Shown: one piece after another, positions 1-9,969 of the stretch | Layout: every line of letters begins with the position of its first letter | Numbering within the stretch: position 1 is the first letter of the stretch | Assembly (NCBI RefSeq): GCF_029338295.1 | Contig: NZ_CP119793.1 | Coordinates: 62,001 to 126,000, forward strand | Source: Haladaptatus sp. QDMS2 | Lineage (GTDB): Archaea; Halobacteriota; Halobacteria; Halobacteriales; Halococcaceae | Direction: 5' to 3' | Length of the DNA stretch: 64,000 nucleotides | The notes under the pieces: generated by a model | What the model was told of the DNA's origin: nothing | Seen by the model: the letters and a program-made list of their open reading frames with translations, nothing else | Database searches by the model: none | Translations under genes and position numbers: made by a program

Positions 1-906
1 CCAGGGAGCGAACCCGGCAGCCTCTGCTAAGAGCGCCTCGCATGCGGTGAATGCGTCGTGAACTTCTGCCACGTCCATGTCTTCGGCGGACATTCCGGCT
101 TCGTCGTAGGCACGCTCAGCTGCCACTTCAGCACCCTCGATGGAAGTAAGATTCCGGTCGGCCACCGAGAGGTTGTTCGAAGTGACGCTGCTCCCGAGGA
201 TGCTCACTTGTTCTTCGTCAGGGACTAGTTCCGAAGCAAGGTCTTCGGACACGACGATTACGGCTGCGGCCCCGTCGCTGACCGGCGCACAGTCGTAGAG
301 CTTGATCGGGGGTGCGATGTAGTCAGACTCCATGACATCGTCAATGTCTACTTCCTTCTGGAAGTGCGCGCGTGGATTCTGGGACGCATTGTGATGGTTC
401 TTCACCGAAATCTCCGCAAGTTCCTCCTCGGTAATCCCCGTTTCGTGGAGATACCGCTGTGCGATGAGTGCGTATTGACTTGGTGCGGTGATTCCCGACC
501 GTTGCTCGAGTGCTCGGTCAAACGCCCCCGAAAGGGATTCGATCGAGTGAGCGGTTCCGCCAGCAGTCATCTTCTCTACACCACAGGCGAGGACTGCGTC
601 GTGAGTGCCGGTTTTGACGTCCCGCATTGCATTCTTCAATGCGAGCCCACCTGCGGCGGCACACGCCTCAACTCGCTCGGCGGGGACGTTTCGGAGGCCG
701 GCCCACTCGGCCAGCAAGGTCCCCATCATAATCTGGTGTTCGTACATTTCGGATTGGCTTCCGGCGTAAACGGCGTCAACGAATGATGCCGGATCTGGGA
801 GGCCACTAAAGGCCTCTTCCATCGCGACTGCGAACAAATCGCGACCAGTGAGATCGGTTCTGCCAATGGGTGATGTACCCACGCCTATAATGCAAGGGTC
901 TGGCAT
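1..906 (-). CDS. Thiolase family protein (acetyl-CoA acetyltransferase-like), C-terminus off window
   Basis: The reverse-strand frame opens with ATG at 906 and stays open to the window edge, giving 302 residues of a thiolase. Cys82, in the context VEACAAAGG, matches the acyl-accepting active-site cysteine of the family. Further on, a VHDAF motif (near residue 290) matches the block around the conserved His. The C-terminal catalytic Cys/His block lies outside the window. Archaeal thiolases of this kind carry out the condensation or thiolysis of acyl-CoAs and usually pair with a small OB-fold partner, which would be off-window to the left. With the nearby fatty-acid transporter and IclR regulator it suggests short-chain acyl-CoA metabolism, but substrate is inference. 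Confidence 0.9.
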   Translation of the reverse strand, partial: MPDPCIIGVGTSPIGRTDLTGRDLFAVAMEEAFSGLPDPASFVDAVYAGSQSEMYEHQIMMGTLLAEWAGLRNVPAERVEACAAAGGLALKNAMRDVKTGTHDAVLACGVEKMTAGGTAHSIESLSGAFDRALEQRSGITAPSQYALIAQRYLHETGITEEELAEISVKNHHNASQNPRAHFQKEVDIDDVMESDYIAPPIKLYDCAPVSDGAAAVIVVSEDLASELVPDEEQVSILGSSVTSNNLSVADRNLTSIEGAEVAAERAYDEAGMSAEDMDVAEVHDAFTACEALLAEAAGFAPW

Positions 907-1190
907 TGCATAACAATGTCAATACCCCATCGTCATAAACCTACTGCAACCAATAACATATTTGCTACTACTTCTAGCACGGCTCTTGAGGGGTGACACC
1001 AGTATTGGCAAGCCCTCTTCCGAAATGGGCCCGCAAGAGTAGAATGAGTTAGGCACTCCCCTGTGATAGCGTCCTCAGAATTGCCGACAGCATCAAGCCC
1101 GCAGGCAGGGCACAACGTACAGGTCGAGCTGAACGTATTTTAAACCAAGCCACGCAAAAAGAGGCATCCGAATACATAGATCTGCCAGTG

Positions 1191-2651
1191 CTATGCCCAG
1201 AAGGGGAGGAAATAGAGCACGAGAGCCAGGAATGGAATCAGTCCGATGAGCATCGCGATGGCGTAGCCAAACATCTCACGTGCCTTGATTTGGGTGATTG
1301 CAATCAGTGGCACCGCCCAGAGCGGATTGAGAAGGTTCGTGTGAGCGTCACCGACCGAATAGGCAACCGTTGCCTGACCCACGCTAACACCCATATCCTG
1401 CGCAGCACCGACAATCGCGGGACCGATAACTAGCCATTCACCACCCCCGGATGGGATGAAGAGATTGACCACTGCACCGGTCATCCAGGCGAACACTGGA
1501 AACGTCTGCGGCGTTGACACCGAAATCAACAAATCCGCGAACGTCGCCGACAGACCGGACCCGTTCATCATCCCCTGGATACCCGCAAAGAAGGGGAACA
1601 GTAAGATGATTCCGCCGGCCGCATCTGCGGCTTCGTCGAATCTCTCACGATAGGCCATCGGATTCATGTATAATGAAATTCCACCGAATAAGAACGCGAA
1701 GTTTACTAAGTTGAGGTTCCAGGCCTGGATCCCTTGCGTGGCGAGCGTATAGATGGTCACGGCGACGCCGGTGAGTGCGATCCCACCGCCAATGAGTCGA
1801 CTATTATCGATTTTCTCCGCCGGGACGGTTGGTTCTGAATTCTTCAGTTCTGACGCCTGCGGTTCCGAGACTTTTTGTTCGATACCGCTGGTCTCTCCAC
1901 CGTCAGTGGCCGACTCGAACAGTTTCTCTTTAGCGACATACTCAGTGATTCCGTTCGACATCCCCTCTGGGGGGTCGAGTAGGTAGAGCAACAGCGCGGC
2001 GAATGCAATCGAGAGCGCCACTAGAATCAAAGCATAGGGACTAAAAATCGTATTTGCGGTCGAAACAACCCCATCGACGATGCCCTGTTCGATGAAGACG
2101 TTGCCGGGCGTTGCAAGCAGAAGCGATGCAGACGCAGACAGTCCCCAGTGCCACGTGAGTCCAAGGCCCATGTAGCCGGCCACACACAACAATGGGTAAT
2201 GAATGTCAATCCCTTTCTGGTGAGCTGTCTTCCCCATCTCACGTGCGATAATTGCTCCGAGAATCAGGCCAAGTCCCCAGTGAACCCAGGCCATTACCAT
2301 CGCAAATACTCCCACGAGCATAACTGCCTGTCCGCTTGTCCTCGGGATGTGAGTCAACCGCACCACTGCTCCGTTGACCTTTGGATGATAGGCAACCATG
2401 TACCCCGTTAGAAGTATGAGCGCCATCTGCATCGCAAACGTGAGGAACAGCCAGAATCCGTCAAACCAGTGCATTACCATCTCCGACGGCCCAGTCCCTT
2501 CGATGACCATCCCGAGAACGAACGTTACGTAGCTCAGGATCAGGACAAACAGGAACGGACTAGGCATCCATCGTTCAACAACCCCGGCCAATCTGTAGCC
2601 AGCGCGTTGTATGAGCGTCTCGCTGCTATCTGCGGAATTAGCTTGTGCCAT
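1191..2651 (-). CDS. Short-chain fatty acid transporter, AtoE family
   Basis: The 486-residue protein has about a dozen hydrophobic segments and the N-terminal layout of the AtoE/YcgA family (amphipathic start, then WMPSPF and repeated Gly-rich helices). The family imports short-chain fatty acids such as acetoacetate or butyrate across the cytoplasmic membrane. A charged, Ser/Glu-rich loop near residues 235-285 is longer than usual and probably cytoplasmic. The gene lies between a thiolase on the same strand and a divergent IclR regulator 256 bp away, which fits regulated uptake and activation of short acids. ATG at 2651 is the only sensible start. Confidence 0.88.
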   Translation of the reverse strand: MAQANSADSSETLIQRAGYRLAGVVERWMPSPFLFVLILSYVTFVLGMVIEGTGPSEMVMHWFDGFWLFLTFAMQMALILLTGYMVAYHPKVNGAVVRLTHIPRTSGQAVMLVGVFAMVMAWVHWGLGLILGAIIAREMGKTAHQKGIDIHYPLLCVAGYMGLGLTWHWGLSASASLLLATPGNVFIEQGIVDGVVSTANTIFSPYALILVALSIAFAALLLYLLDPPEGMSNGITEYVAKEKLFESATDGGETSGIEQKVSEPQASELKNSEPTVPAEKIDNSRLIGGGIALTGVAVTIYTLATQGIQAWNLNLVNFAFLFGGISLYMNPMAYRERFDEAADAAGGIILLFPFFAGIQGMMNGSGLSATFADLLISVSTPQTFPVFAWMTGAVVNLFIPSGGGEWLVIGPAIVGAAQDMGVSVGQATVAYSVGDAHTNLLNPLWAVPLIAITQIKAREMFGYAIAMLIGLIPFLALVLYFLPFWA

Positions 2652-2907
2652 GCTACAAATTAACTAACACACAATCCCCATTATATAATTTGGGGTCAAT
2701 TTTGAGAAAGCGACTCCCTATTGCGAGACATAATTAAAAATTCATCCAATAAGAATCGCTATATACTCTATTCCCATGCGAATTTTACTGATATTTGTGG
2801 AATAATTCCAATTATCTATGGTGAGGGACAAGGGGCCACCCGCTAATTCGACCTTCTGACATTTTGAGAGGGACAAATTGAAGTCAGTGATTGACTATGA
2901 CTAGCAC

Positions 2908-3690
2908 ATGGCTCAAAATTCGTCAGACGGCGGCCCGCGGACAATCGCGGCAGTCGAAAAAGCATGTGCAATTGTGGACTCGCTCCATGAGATGAACGGC
3001 GCAACGCTCACGGAAATTGCGGATCATCTTGACTTGACCCCCGGGACAGTTTACCCCCACCTAGCGACTCTGATGCAGCAAGAACGAGTAATCAAGCAAG
3101 ACGACCACTACTACACCGGATACCGATTTTTGACGATCGGTGAAACTCGACGACGGAACGACGTCATGTTTGAACACGCTATGGATGAAATTGGTGCGTT
3201 CGCTCAAGAGGCGAACGTCCGAATGCAAATCTACGTCGAAGAGTTCGGGCAGGCGGTTTGTATCGGAATAGCGGGTGGACAACGGAGTATCTCCCCCGTG
3301 GATGAGGTCGGTTACCGAACCCCACTTCACTGTATTGCAGCTGGCAAAGCAATGTTAGCGGAGTTCGATCAGGACAGGGTAGACGAACATATTTCGCGCC
3401 GTGGACTATCAAAACACACCGAGAACACGATTACGAACCGCGCCCGCCTAGTTGCCGAACTCAAGGAGATATCCGACCAGGGATACGCCATCAATGACGA
3501 AGAATATATCCCCCGATTGCGCGCAGTAGGAGCAGCAGTAACCGAAGAAGATGGATCCCTCCTCGGAGCAATATCGGCGTCGGCACCCGTTGGCATTCTG
3601 AGTGGTAGAATGCTCTCCGAGGAATTGCCAAAGGACATAGTGGGCATGGCAAACACAATTGAAATGAATATCAGCGTTCAATCTGAGTGA
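2908..3690 (+). CDS. IclR family transcriptional regulator
   Basis: The 260-residue protein has an N-terminal winged helix (about residues 12-70, with TLTEIADHLDLTPGTVYPHL as the recognition region) and a C-terminal IclR effector-binding domain (about 80-255, including the block HCIAAGKAMLAE). IclR proteins bind small acids and control adjacent catabolic genes. It is divergent from the AtoE-type transporter across a 256 bp AT-rich gap, making that transporter and the thiolase the likeliest targets (inference). It is clearly paralogous to the IclR protein at 4913-5674. Confidence 0.92.
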   Translation: MAQNSSDGGPRTIAAVEKACAIVDSLHEMNGATLTEIADHLDLTPGTVYPHLATLMQQERVIKQDDHYYTGYRFLTIGETRRRNDVMFEHAMDEIGAFAQEANVRMQIYVEEFGQAVCIGIAGGQRSISPVDEVGYRTPLHCIAAGKAMLAEFDQDRVDEHISRRGLSKHTENTITNRARLVAELKEISDQGYAINDEEYIPRLRAVGAAVTEEDGSLLGAISASAPVGILSGRMLSEELPKDIVGMANTIEMNISVQSE

Positions 3691-4912
3691 CATTTGCTGG
3701 TCGCAAGTATCCATTCTCACCCTCTTCAGGTAGAAAATACGAAGAACCACGTATCTACTCACTCGATTAATAGTAATTCAACTATTTCAAAGAAGTTATT
3801 GGAAATACAGACAGATAGTCCTGGTAGAACGGTACTTGTGAGCTTCAAATCAGAGTACGTTCTCCAAAGAGGTCGAAACTTCACTCTCATTCGTATCTGT
3901 CATGGAAGTAGCGGTGAGTCAGCGATTTCTCAGAGACCGTACCTCAGTCCGTTCCACAGGTGAATACGGCGATTGGTAGAAAACCTGCGATAACAGTAGT
4001 ACCTTTGTTATCCCATTAGCCTATTGTGATAAGGGAACTCTCACTCTAGGTTTTCCGATTGCACTATAGAACCGTCTTCGGCGTTGTTCTAACGACTCCA
4101 CGTCGCTCATCCGCAGGCAAATCAGGGAAGGTTGCATCAACTTTTTCCCAAAACTACTGGCGGAGTAAAGATACACTCACGTCATTGAATGCTATCTCTT
4201 CAACACTTTCGCAGAAAACGGCTGGTGTGGACTGACCATTCTTCAGCCTACAATGGCCGGGAAAATGACGTTCAGAAAGCGAATACCGCCTACCAAGAAA
4301 TAGCCGACTTAGGAAGATTGTTGTCTCCACCTCTCCTAACGCAATTTGATTCTACTGATATTCTATACATAACAATAGTAACTTTGTTATGGCTGGATGG
4401 ATTTTTTCTGGGTTTGTGGACTTGGATATCGGATGGTACCTTCCCACAGAAATCCCACCTATTTGAACACCGTTTCAACCGTCCATGAATGTTGGAACGG
4501 ACAAAATGGTGGTAGTATTAGAACAACGGATATGTTGGTGGTGCGAGGTTGAATTTCTCCGATGGTGACTGTCTGAAGGCTTCTACTCCAGTAAATCGTT
4601 TTTACTTGTTCATTCATCGAGGAAGTGTACGAGAGAAACACTATCTGCAGTAATCTGTCTCGATAACAATTGGCGACATGTGGCAGACCTGTGTCGCTAC
4701 TGTGTTTCCATGAGCTTCCTCCTCTACAAGAAGACGACATTCTTTGAACGAGCGGGCAAACACTTCTTTGAACCCCGAGGATACACAGACCCCCGAAATC
4801 CACTTTGTGGAACCCATCGATGTTAGGTGTGTGGAGGTTGTGAAGCGCTGGTCCTTCAACGAGATGCTAGAAAATGTCGTACTCCGTCCAACACTGTTGG
4901 AAGCATCTCTGA
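3691..4912. other. Gene-poor interval between two iclR-type genes
   Basis: About 1.2 kb of relatively AT-rich DNA. Short open frames on both strands lack acidic composition, family resemblance and plausible start signals. I see no transposase motif or terminal repeat. It may be eroded sequence left after a deletion or insertion between the two regulators. Confidence 0.5.
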
Positions 4913-5674
4913 TCAAGAATATGAGACTGTAATCTCGACAATATTCGCCGCGTTCTTGACCAGTTTCGGAATCTCTTCTTCGAACCGTTTACCGTGAATC
5001 CGTCCTACAGGTCCTGATACACTCACTGCACCAACAACCTGGCCGTCACGAGTAATTGGTGCACCGATACAGCGGAGGCCCTTGCGTAGTTCCCCGTCAT
5101 TCACGGCGTAACCCTGTCTCGACACTTTCTCAAGTTCTGCCCAGAGTTCGTCTCGGTCTGTAATCGTTTTATCCGTTCTGCGAACCAATCCTCTTTCGTC
5201 TACGATTTGTTCGACTTCAGCTCTCGGGAGTGCTGAGAGGATGGCTTTACCCGATGCCCGGCAGTGAAGATCGACGTGTTTGCCGATGTGGGATTTCACT
5301 GGCATCGCTTGATCTCCCCGCTTTCGGTAGAGATAGACTCCGTATCCGTGTTCGGGTATCATCATGCTCGCTAATTCACCAGTCTCCTCTGCGAGGCGGT
5401 CTACCTCCTCGCAGCCGAGTTCGTACAGTCGGTTTTGCGATCTGGCGTTCTCGCCAATTTCGAGGAATCGCATCCCGATTCGGTACGTTCCATCATCGTT
5501 CACTGCGTACCCAACCTCTTCTAGTGAGGATAGGTACACGTGTGCGGTACTCTTTGGAATCGAGAGCTCGTTTGCGACATCTGTGACTCCTGACCCACCC
5601 GACCGTTTGAGGTAGTCAATAACTTCAAACGCTGATCGTAGCGATTTGAGTGGTTTTGTTTTTGTACCAGACAT
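4913..5674 (-). CDS. IclR family transcriptional regulator (second paralogue)
   Basis: The 253-residue protein starts at ATG 5674. It has an N-terminal winged helix (residues 10-65; GVTDVANELSIPKSTAHVYL) and the IclR effector domain with the characteristic HCRASGKAILSALP block near residue 140. It reads leftward, on the same strand as the creatininase-family gene 305 bp upstream, and faces the peptide ABC operon across it. Control of creatininase and importer genes is a reasonable inference. Its similarity to the regulator at 2908 suggests a duplication. Confidence 0.92.
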   Translation of the reverse strand: MSGTKTKPLKSLRSAFEVIDYLKRSGGSGVTDVANELSIPKSTAHVYLSSLEEVGYAVNDDGTYRIGMRFLEIGENARSQNRLYELGCEEVDRLAEETGELASMMIPEHGYGVYLYRKRGDQAMPVKSHIGKHVDLHCRASGKAILSALPRAEVEQIVDERGLVRRTDKTITDRDELWAELEKVSRQGYAVNDGELRKGLRCIGAPITRDGQVVGAVSVSGPVGRIHGKRFEEEIPKLVKNAANIVEITVSYS

Positions 5675-5979
5675 GAGTTAGCGTGTGAACTGTACCAACA
5701 TATATGTTCCTCCGATAGACGCAAACTCGTTGACAATGGTTGCGGTTCGGTGAGGTTTGAGGCTGCCGGATTGTCCAGAATCCGTCCAACAGTCTCGGAC
5801 ACCTCTGTTCGGTGTCAGTGTGCAATCTCTCAACTGAAGTGTCTCGTGGCATCGCGGTTTTGTTGTGCCGCCACTCCAATAATCAGAGTGAATAACGCTC
5901 GCACTGGCCGCTGAGAGCAAATTTCGACAAAAACCCTGCAATAGAAAATCCCACCACGATATCGGAGTAGTTCGGGAAC
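5675..5979. other. Intergenic region upstream of the second IclR gene
   Basis: About 305 bp with no supported gene. An AT-rich stretch at 5698-5706 lies about 25-30 nt upstream of the iclR ATG and could be its TATA box. Short reading frames here are on the iclR strand but lack any recognisable content. Confidence 0.4.
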
Positions 5980-6777
5980 TTAGTTCAGTGACTGTGAGGA
6001 TTGCTCGAGTGTATTGACACCGTCCGTGGTTTGTGCAAGGTCTCCTTCCAGTGCATCTAGGATACGGTCGGTGGTGTCGGCAACTACCTCCTCCATGAAT
6101 TCAGCGTCTGAATTTCGAGGGTCTCCACGCCCACCTTGGACGGCGATGTCGGTGTACCACGTGTATTGTCTTGCTTTGAACTTGGCCTTCCGCTCTTGTT
6201 TTTCCTTCTTCTCCGTCCGAACGAGGTCTGGGTGGAACAGTTCAGTGACGCTCGTTTCGTGTTCACCTGCATGGCTCCAATCTTCTCCGAAGCGAGTCTC
6301 CAGTTGGTCACGAGCGAACGAGGTCCAGTTTACGAGATACACTTCGATATCGTGCTCTCGCTGCAGTCGGTCTCCAGCGAGCTTCAGTGGTGGGTTATTG
6401 CCACCGTGACAGTTGACAATTAGCAATCGCTTTGCCCCGTGTTGTGAAATCGAAGCTCCCAACTCTTCGATGACTTTCTGGTACGTATCTGGCATCAGGG
6501 TCAGGGTACCAGCTCGGGTCATGTGATGTTCCGAGTATCCAAATGGAAGCGTGGGCAGGCGGATCATCGAGAGCTCACGGTCTGCTGCGGCTTCGACGAG
6601 TATCCGGGTTAGATTTTCCGCCCGGAGGGTGTCGACCGAAACTGGGAGGTGGAGCGAATGTTGCTCGATTGCACCTGTTGGGAGAACCATGAAATCAGCA
6701 TTTTCGATGGCATCTTCCGCGTCCTCCCATGTCATGCTTCCGAGATCGTAGCTGTCGTAGTTAAGTGAGACAGTCAT
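5980..6777 (-). CDS. Creatininase family amidohydrolase
   Basis: The 265-residue protein matches the creatininase fold: LPTGAIEQHSLHLPVSVD near residue 32-49 supplies the Glu, His and Asp metal ligands, NCHGGN near residue 122 supplies further active-site residues, and AGEHETSVTE near residue 169 supplies the other His/Glu ligands. Members hydrolyse cyclic or linear amides such as creatinine or formamidopyrimidine precursors in the cytoplasm. A five-gene peptide/opine-type ABC importer starts 390 bp away on the other strand, so the two probably process one imported nitrogen compound. The actual substrate cannot be read from sequence. The C-terminus (from about 240) is a low-complexity tail. 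Confidence 0.88.
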   Translation of the reverse strand: MTVSLNYDSYDLGSMTWEDAEDAIENADFMVLPTGAIEQHSLHLPVSVDTLRAENLTRILVEAAADRELSMIRLPTLPFGYSEHHMTRAGTLTLMPDTYQKVIEELGASISQHGAKRLLIVNCHGGNNPPLKLAGDRLQREHDIEVYLVNWTSFARDQLETRFGEDWSHAGEHETSVTELFHPDLVRTEKKEKQERKAKFKARQYTWYTDIAVQGGRGDPRNSDAEFMEEVVADTTDRILDALEGDLAQTTDGVNTLEQSSQSLN

Positions 6778-7166
6778 ACTGCGACCTCGATTCTGCGTCC
6801 CCCCAGATGCGGAGAGAGTGTCGGTACTGCTTCTACTCGAGTCGAAGACTCTGTGTTAATGGCTAACATCGAAAGTCTACCAATAGCCATGTGCATCTGC
6901 TATTTATAACTTTGTGCAACTGCGCTCTTTGCCAGACGAAAAAGCGAATTTTCGTGCGTCTCTGGGCGCACGTTAGGAACGTATGATATCTTTCGTATGA
7001 CATCTGTTTTCTTTCTGTCTCCAAAAATGCGGATGTATCTTCGACTGAGCCATGGTACTGCATATTCCTCATACTTCTATAACAAATATTGGCAATGATG
7101 AATAGATTTAAATGATGGTAACCCTTTGACTGCAATGTCAACGATTGGCAATAGGTACGCATACAC
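6778..7166. promoter_or_regulatory. Divergent control region, creatininase gene / ABC operon
   Basis: This 389 bp gap separates the divergent creatininase and ABC genes. A TATA-like ATTTAAATGA lies at about 7106-7115. The nonamer ATTGGCAAT occurs at 7088-7096 and again at 7144-7152, flanking the TATA-like box at 56 bp spacing. It is nearly self-complementary (one central mismatch pair). Such paired sites could be operator half-sites for one of the IclR proteins, which is inference. Confidence 0.4.
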
Positions 7167-8894
7167 ATGGCTAGAGACATCATCGAATACGATATTAATC
7201 GACGACAGTTCCTCGCAATGACCGGTGCCCTAACGGGTGCATCGCTTGCTGGGTGTACGGGTGATAGTGAGTCTGGAGGAAACGGTACTGAAGGAAGCAA
7301 CACTGGCAGTGGGTCTGGCTCCACAGGTGGAACCGTACGCCTTAATGTTGCAATCGCATCAGAGCCGTGGAATTTCGACCCGGCGTTGTGGGCTGACACG
7401 GGTTCGAGCGCGATCGGGAGTCTGATCTATGACGAAGTAATCGAGCTCACGCCAGATTCCGAGCTCGCACCAGGTCTCGTCGAAGAGGTGCCGAAGCCGA
7501 CGAACGACGGACTCGCGTTTGACTACACGCTCCGTGAGGGACTTCAGTTCCACAATGGAGACGACGTGACCGTCGAGGACTTCAAATATTCTGTCGACTG
7601 GATTCTGAACCCAGACAACAACTCTCCGATCCGACGCCGGATTCCGAACGTGGAAGGAACAGAAATCGTAGACGACCGGACGCTCCGACTGAATCTGACG
7701 ACAGAGTTTGCCACGCTCAACTGGTGGCTGACTCGGGGACTTGAGGGAATCGTACAGAAGGGCTCTCGTGGCTCTGCCAGTGAGCGAGAGGGGCCGACTG
7801 GCATCGCGACGAATCTCACGACAGACCCGAGTGGAGCCGGCACTGGCCCATTCAAATTCGTCGAGTGGAACACCAACGAGAACGTGCTTCTGAAAAAGAA
7901 CGAGAATTACTGGAAGGACGGCATTCCGAAGGTCGACGAGATTAACTTCCAGATCATGCCAGAGGATTCGACGAGGTTGGCAAACCTCCGATCTGGAACG
8001 ACGGATCTGACGACATCTATCCCGGACAAGGACTTCGAGTCGCTGCAAAACGACCCGAACATCAAAACGGGAACCGTTCCGGGGAACACGACCGAGGTGC
8101 TCTACATGAACCTCATGGAAGCGGACGGGAACCCGATGTCCAACGTCAACAACCGCCGGGCAGTCCAGTGGGGCATTGACGCAGAAGAGATCTTAGACGA
8201 GATTTTCTACGGGAGAGGAGTTGCCCAGCAAGGGCTCTGGTATCCGGACAGCGAGTGGACATCGCCAAAACTGAAGGAGATGGAGATGTACGACCCAGAC
8301 AAGGCCCGCCAAGAACTTGAGAAGGCGGGCAACCCCGACGGGTTCACCTTCGAGATGCTCATCACGAAGGGCTCTCATCTCAAAGACCAGGGTGTCGTCA
8401 TCCAGAACCAGCTCTCGAAGATTGGCATCGACGTCGAGATCACCACACTCGAGAAGTCCGCACTGTTCGACCAAGTGTACAACACGACGGATTGGCACGC
8501 TGCCTTGGAGAACTGGACGAACGCTGTCCCAGTCGTCACTTACTGGCTGAGTACTGGGTTCGTTCCGAACGACCGGAACCACAACAATTGGCATCACGCG
8601 TCTCCCGATCTGCCAGACCGATACGCACCAAGCGGACCGCCAGCCCCGGAAGACGCGGAGGGTGACTTCTCTAACGGCCACGACTGGTACGTCCAAACGG
8701 TGAAGAAAGCCCAGCGGACGGTTGACGAACAAGAACAAAAAGAGATTGTGTACAGGCTGCAGGAGTACCTCGTCGAGAATGCGATCCAGATCGATATCGC
8801 GTACTCGAGTCGGCTGGCTGCGTGGAGTGACGCGGCGTCCGGCTACGAGATGGGATCGTTCTCGTCTGATCTCAGGCCCGTGACAAAGGACTGA
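7167..8894 (+). CDS. ABC transporter substrate-binding lipoprotein, peptide/nickel family 5
   Basis: The 575-residue protein begins with a Tat signal (NRRQFLAMTGA) followed by a lipobox ending in Cys (SLAGC, about residue 29-30), then a Gly/Ser-rich linker and a family 5 solute-binding domain. The signature region around residue 110-150 (VPKPTNDGLAFDYTLREG) is typical of oligopeptide/dipeptide binding proteins. It would be Tat-exported and lipid-anchored, as is normal in haloarchaea. It is the first gene of a rightward ABC operon. Ligand could be a peptide, opine or other amide; the adjacent creatininase-like hydrolase is the best clue. Confidence 0.93.
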   Translation: MARDIIEYDINRRQFLAMTGALTGASLAGCTGDSESGGNGTEGSNTGSGSGSTGGTVRLNVAIASEPWNFDPALWADTGSSAIGSLIYDEVIELTPDSELAPGLVEEVPKPTNDGLAFDYTLREGLQFHNGDDVTVEDFKYSVDWILNPDNNSPIRRRIPNVEGTEIVDDRTLRLNLTTEFATLNWWLTRGLEGIVQKGSRGSASEREGPTGIATNLTTDPSGAGTGPFKFVEWNTNENVLLKKNENYWKDGIPKVDEINFQIMPEDSTRLANLRSGTTDLTTSIPDKDFESLQNDPNIKTGTVPGNTTEVLYMNLMEADGNPMSNVNNRRAVQWGIDAEEILDEIFYGRGVAQQGLWYPDSEWTSPKLKEMEMYDPDKARQELEKAGNPDGFTFEMLITKGSHLKDQGVVIQNQLSKIGIDVEITTLEKSALFDQVYNTTDWHAALENWTNAVPVVTYWLSTGFVPNDRNHNNWHHASPDLPDRYAPSGPPAPEDAEGDFSNGHDWYVQTVKKAQRTVDEQEQKEIVYRLQEYLVENAIQIDIAYSSRLAAWSDAASGYEMGSFSSDLRPVTKD

Positions 8895-8999
8895 TAATCC
8901 AGGGAAATCCACAAAAAGAGTCATTATCAATCATCTGCAAGCGATTGACGTCACAACCATGGAAATCACTACTAACATTTTGTTTCATACATTGAACCT

Positions 9000-9968
9000 A
9001 TGAGCATCGGACGATTTATCCTCAAACGATTGTTGCTGATCGTACCGGTACTGTTCGGTGTGAGTGTAAGTGTATTCGGCTTGCTCCACATCGCACCGGG
9101 AGGTCCGGCAGCGGTCATGTTGGGGCCACTCCAGAACGAACAGATCATTCAACAGGTACGCCAACAGCTCGGACTGAACCAGCCGTTTTACATCCAGTAC
9201 TGGATGTGGGCAAGCAGTGCGATTCAAGGTGACCTTGGTACCTCGTGGACAGTTCAGCAGGGGACGCCAGTGGTGACGTTGATCAAAAGCCGCCTTTTGC
9301 TCACGTTCGAACTCGCACTCCTCGCCCAATTTCTTGCCGTGCTCATCGGAATCCCGGCAGGAATCATCGGTGCGGTACGACAGAACAAACCCGCAGACCA
9401 CTTGTCTCGTATCGGGGCACTTTCGGGCATCTCGATTCCGAACTTCTGGTTAGGCATCGTCTTGATCATGGTGTTCGGCGTCACCTTCAACTTCGATTGG
9501 GGGACCGGTGGCTGGATATCCCCGTTCGAAGACCCAATTGCAAACCTTCAGCATCTCCTCCTCCCAGTCATCGCGCTCGGAACTGCTCGGGCAGCGATTA
9601 TCCAGCGTATGACTCGGTCTGAGATGCTCGAAACGCTCAATCAAGACTACGTTCGGACGGCCCGGGCTATGGGAATTGGCGAAGTCGAAGTTGTGCTGAA
9701 GGACGCGACAAAAAACGCACTCATCCCCGTTGTAACCGTTATCGGAATTGGAATCGGTGGATTGCTGAATGGTGCGGTTCTGACAGAGACAGTGTTCAAT
9801 CTCCCCGGACTTGGGAAACTGTTTATCACAGCGATTGCCCGCCGGGACTTCGAGGTCATTCGTGCACTAGTATTGTTCATCACGTGCGTGTTCGTCTTCG
9901 CTAACCTGAGTGTCGACGTTCTCTACGCATATCTCAATCCGAAAATTCGTGAAGATGGAGGGAACTGA
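9000..9968 (+). CDS. ABC transporter permease, DppB/OppB type
   Basis: The 322-residue membrane protein has six predicted helices, an N-terminal RFILKRLLLIVPVLFGV start typical of DppB, and the EAA loop with the DYVRTARAMGIGE motif near residue 215-228 that contacts the ATPases. It forms the heterodimeric channel with the next gene. It starts 105 bp after the binding-protein gene; its stop at 9966-9968 abuts the next start. Confidence 0.93.
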   Translation: MSIGRFILKRLLLIVPVLFGVSVSVFGLLHIAPGGPAAVMLGPLQNEQIIQQVRQQLGLNQPFYIQYWMWASSAIQGDLGTSWTVQQGTPVVTLIKSRLLLTFELALLAQFLAVLIGIPAGIIGAVRQNKPADHLSRIGALSGISIPNFWLGIVLIMVFGVTFNFDWGTGGWISPFEDPIANLQHLLLPVIALGTARAAIIQRMTRSEMLETLNQDYVRTARAMGIGEVEVVLKDATKNALIPVVTVIGIGIGGLLNGAVLTETVFNLPGLGKLFITAIARRDFEVIRALVLFITCVFVFANLSVDVLYAYLNPKIREDGGN

Positions 9969-9969
9969 A

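Noticed and set aside
4189-4803. Frames in the 4 kb gap as genes
   Set aside because: No acidic haloarchaeal composition, no domain, and overlapping frames of equal length on both strands.
7359-8048. Reverse frame of 229 codons opposite the substrate-binding protein
   Set aside because: Antisense shadow of a well-identified ABC lipoprotein gene.
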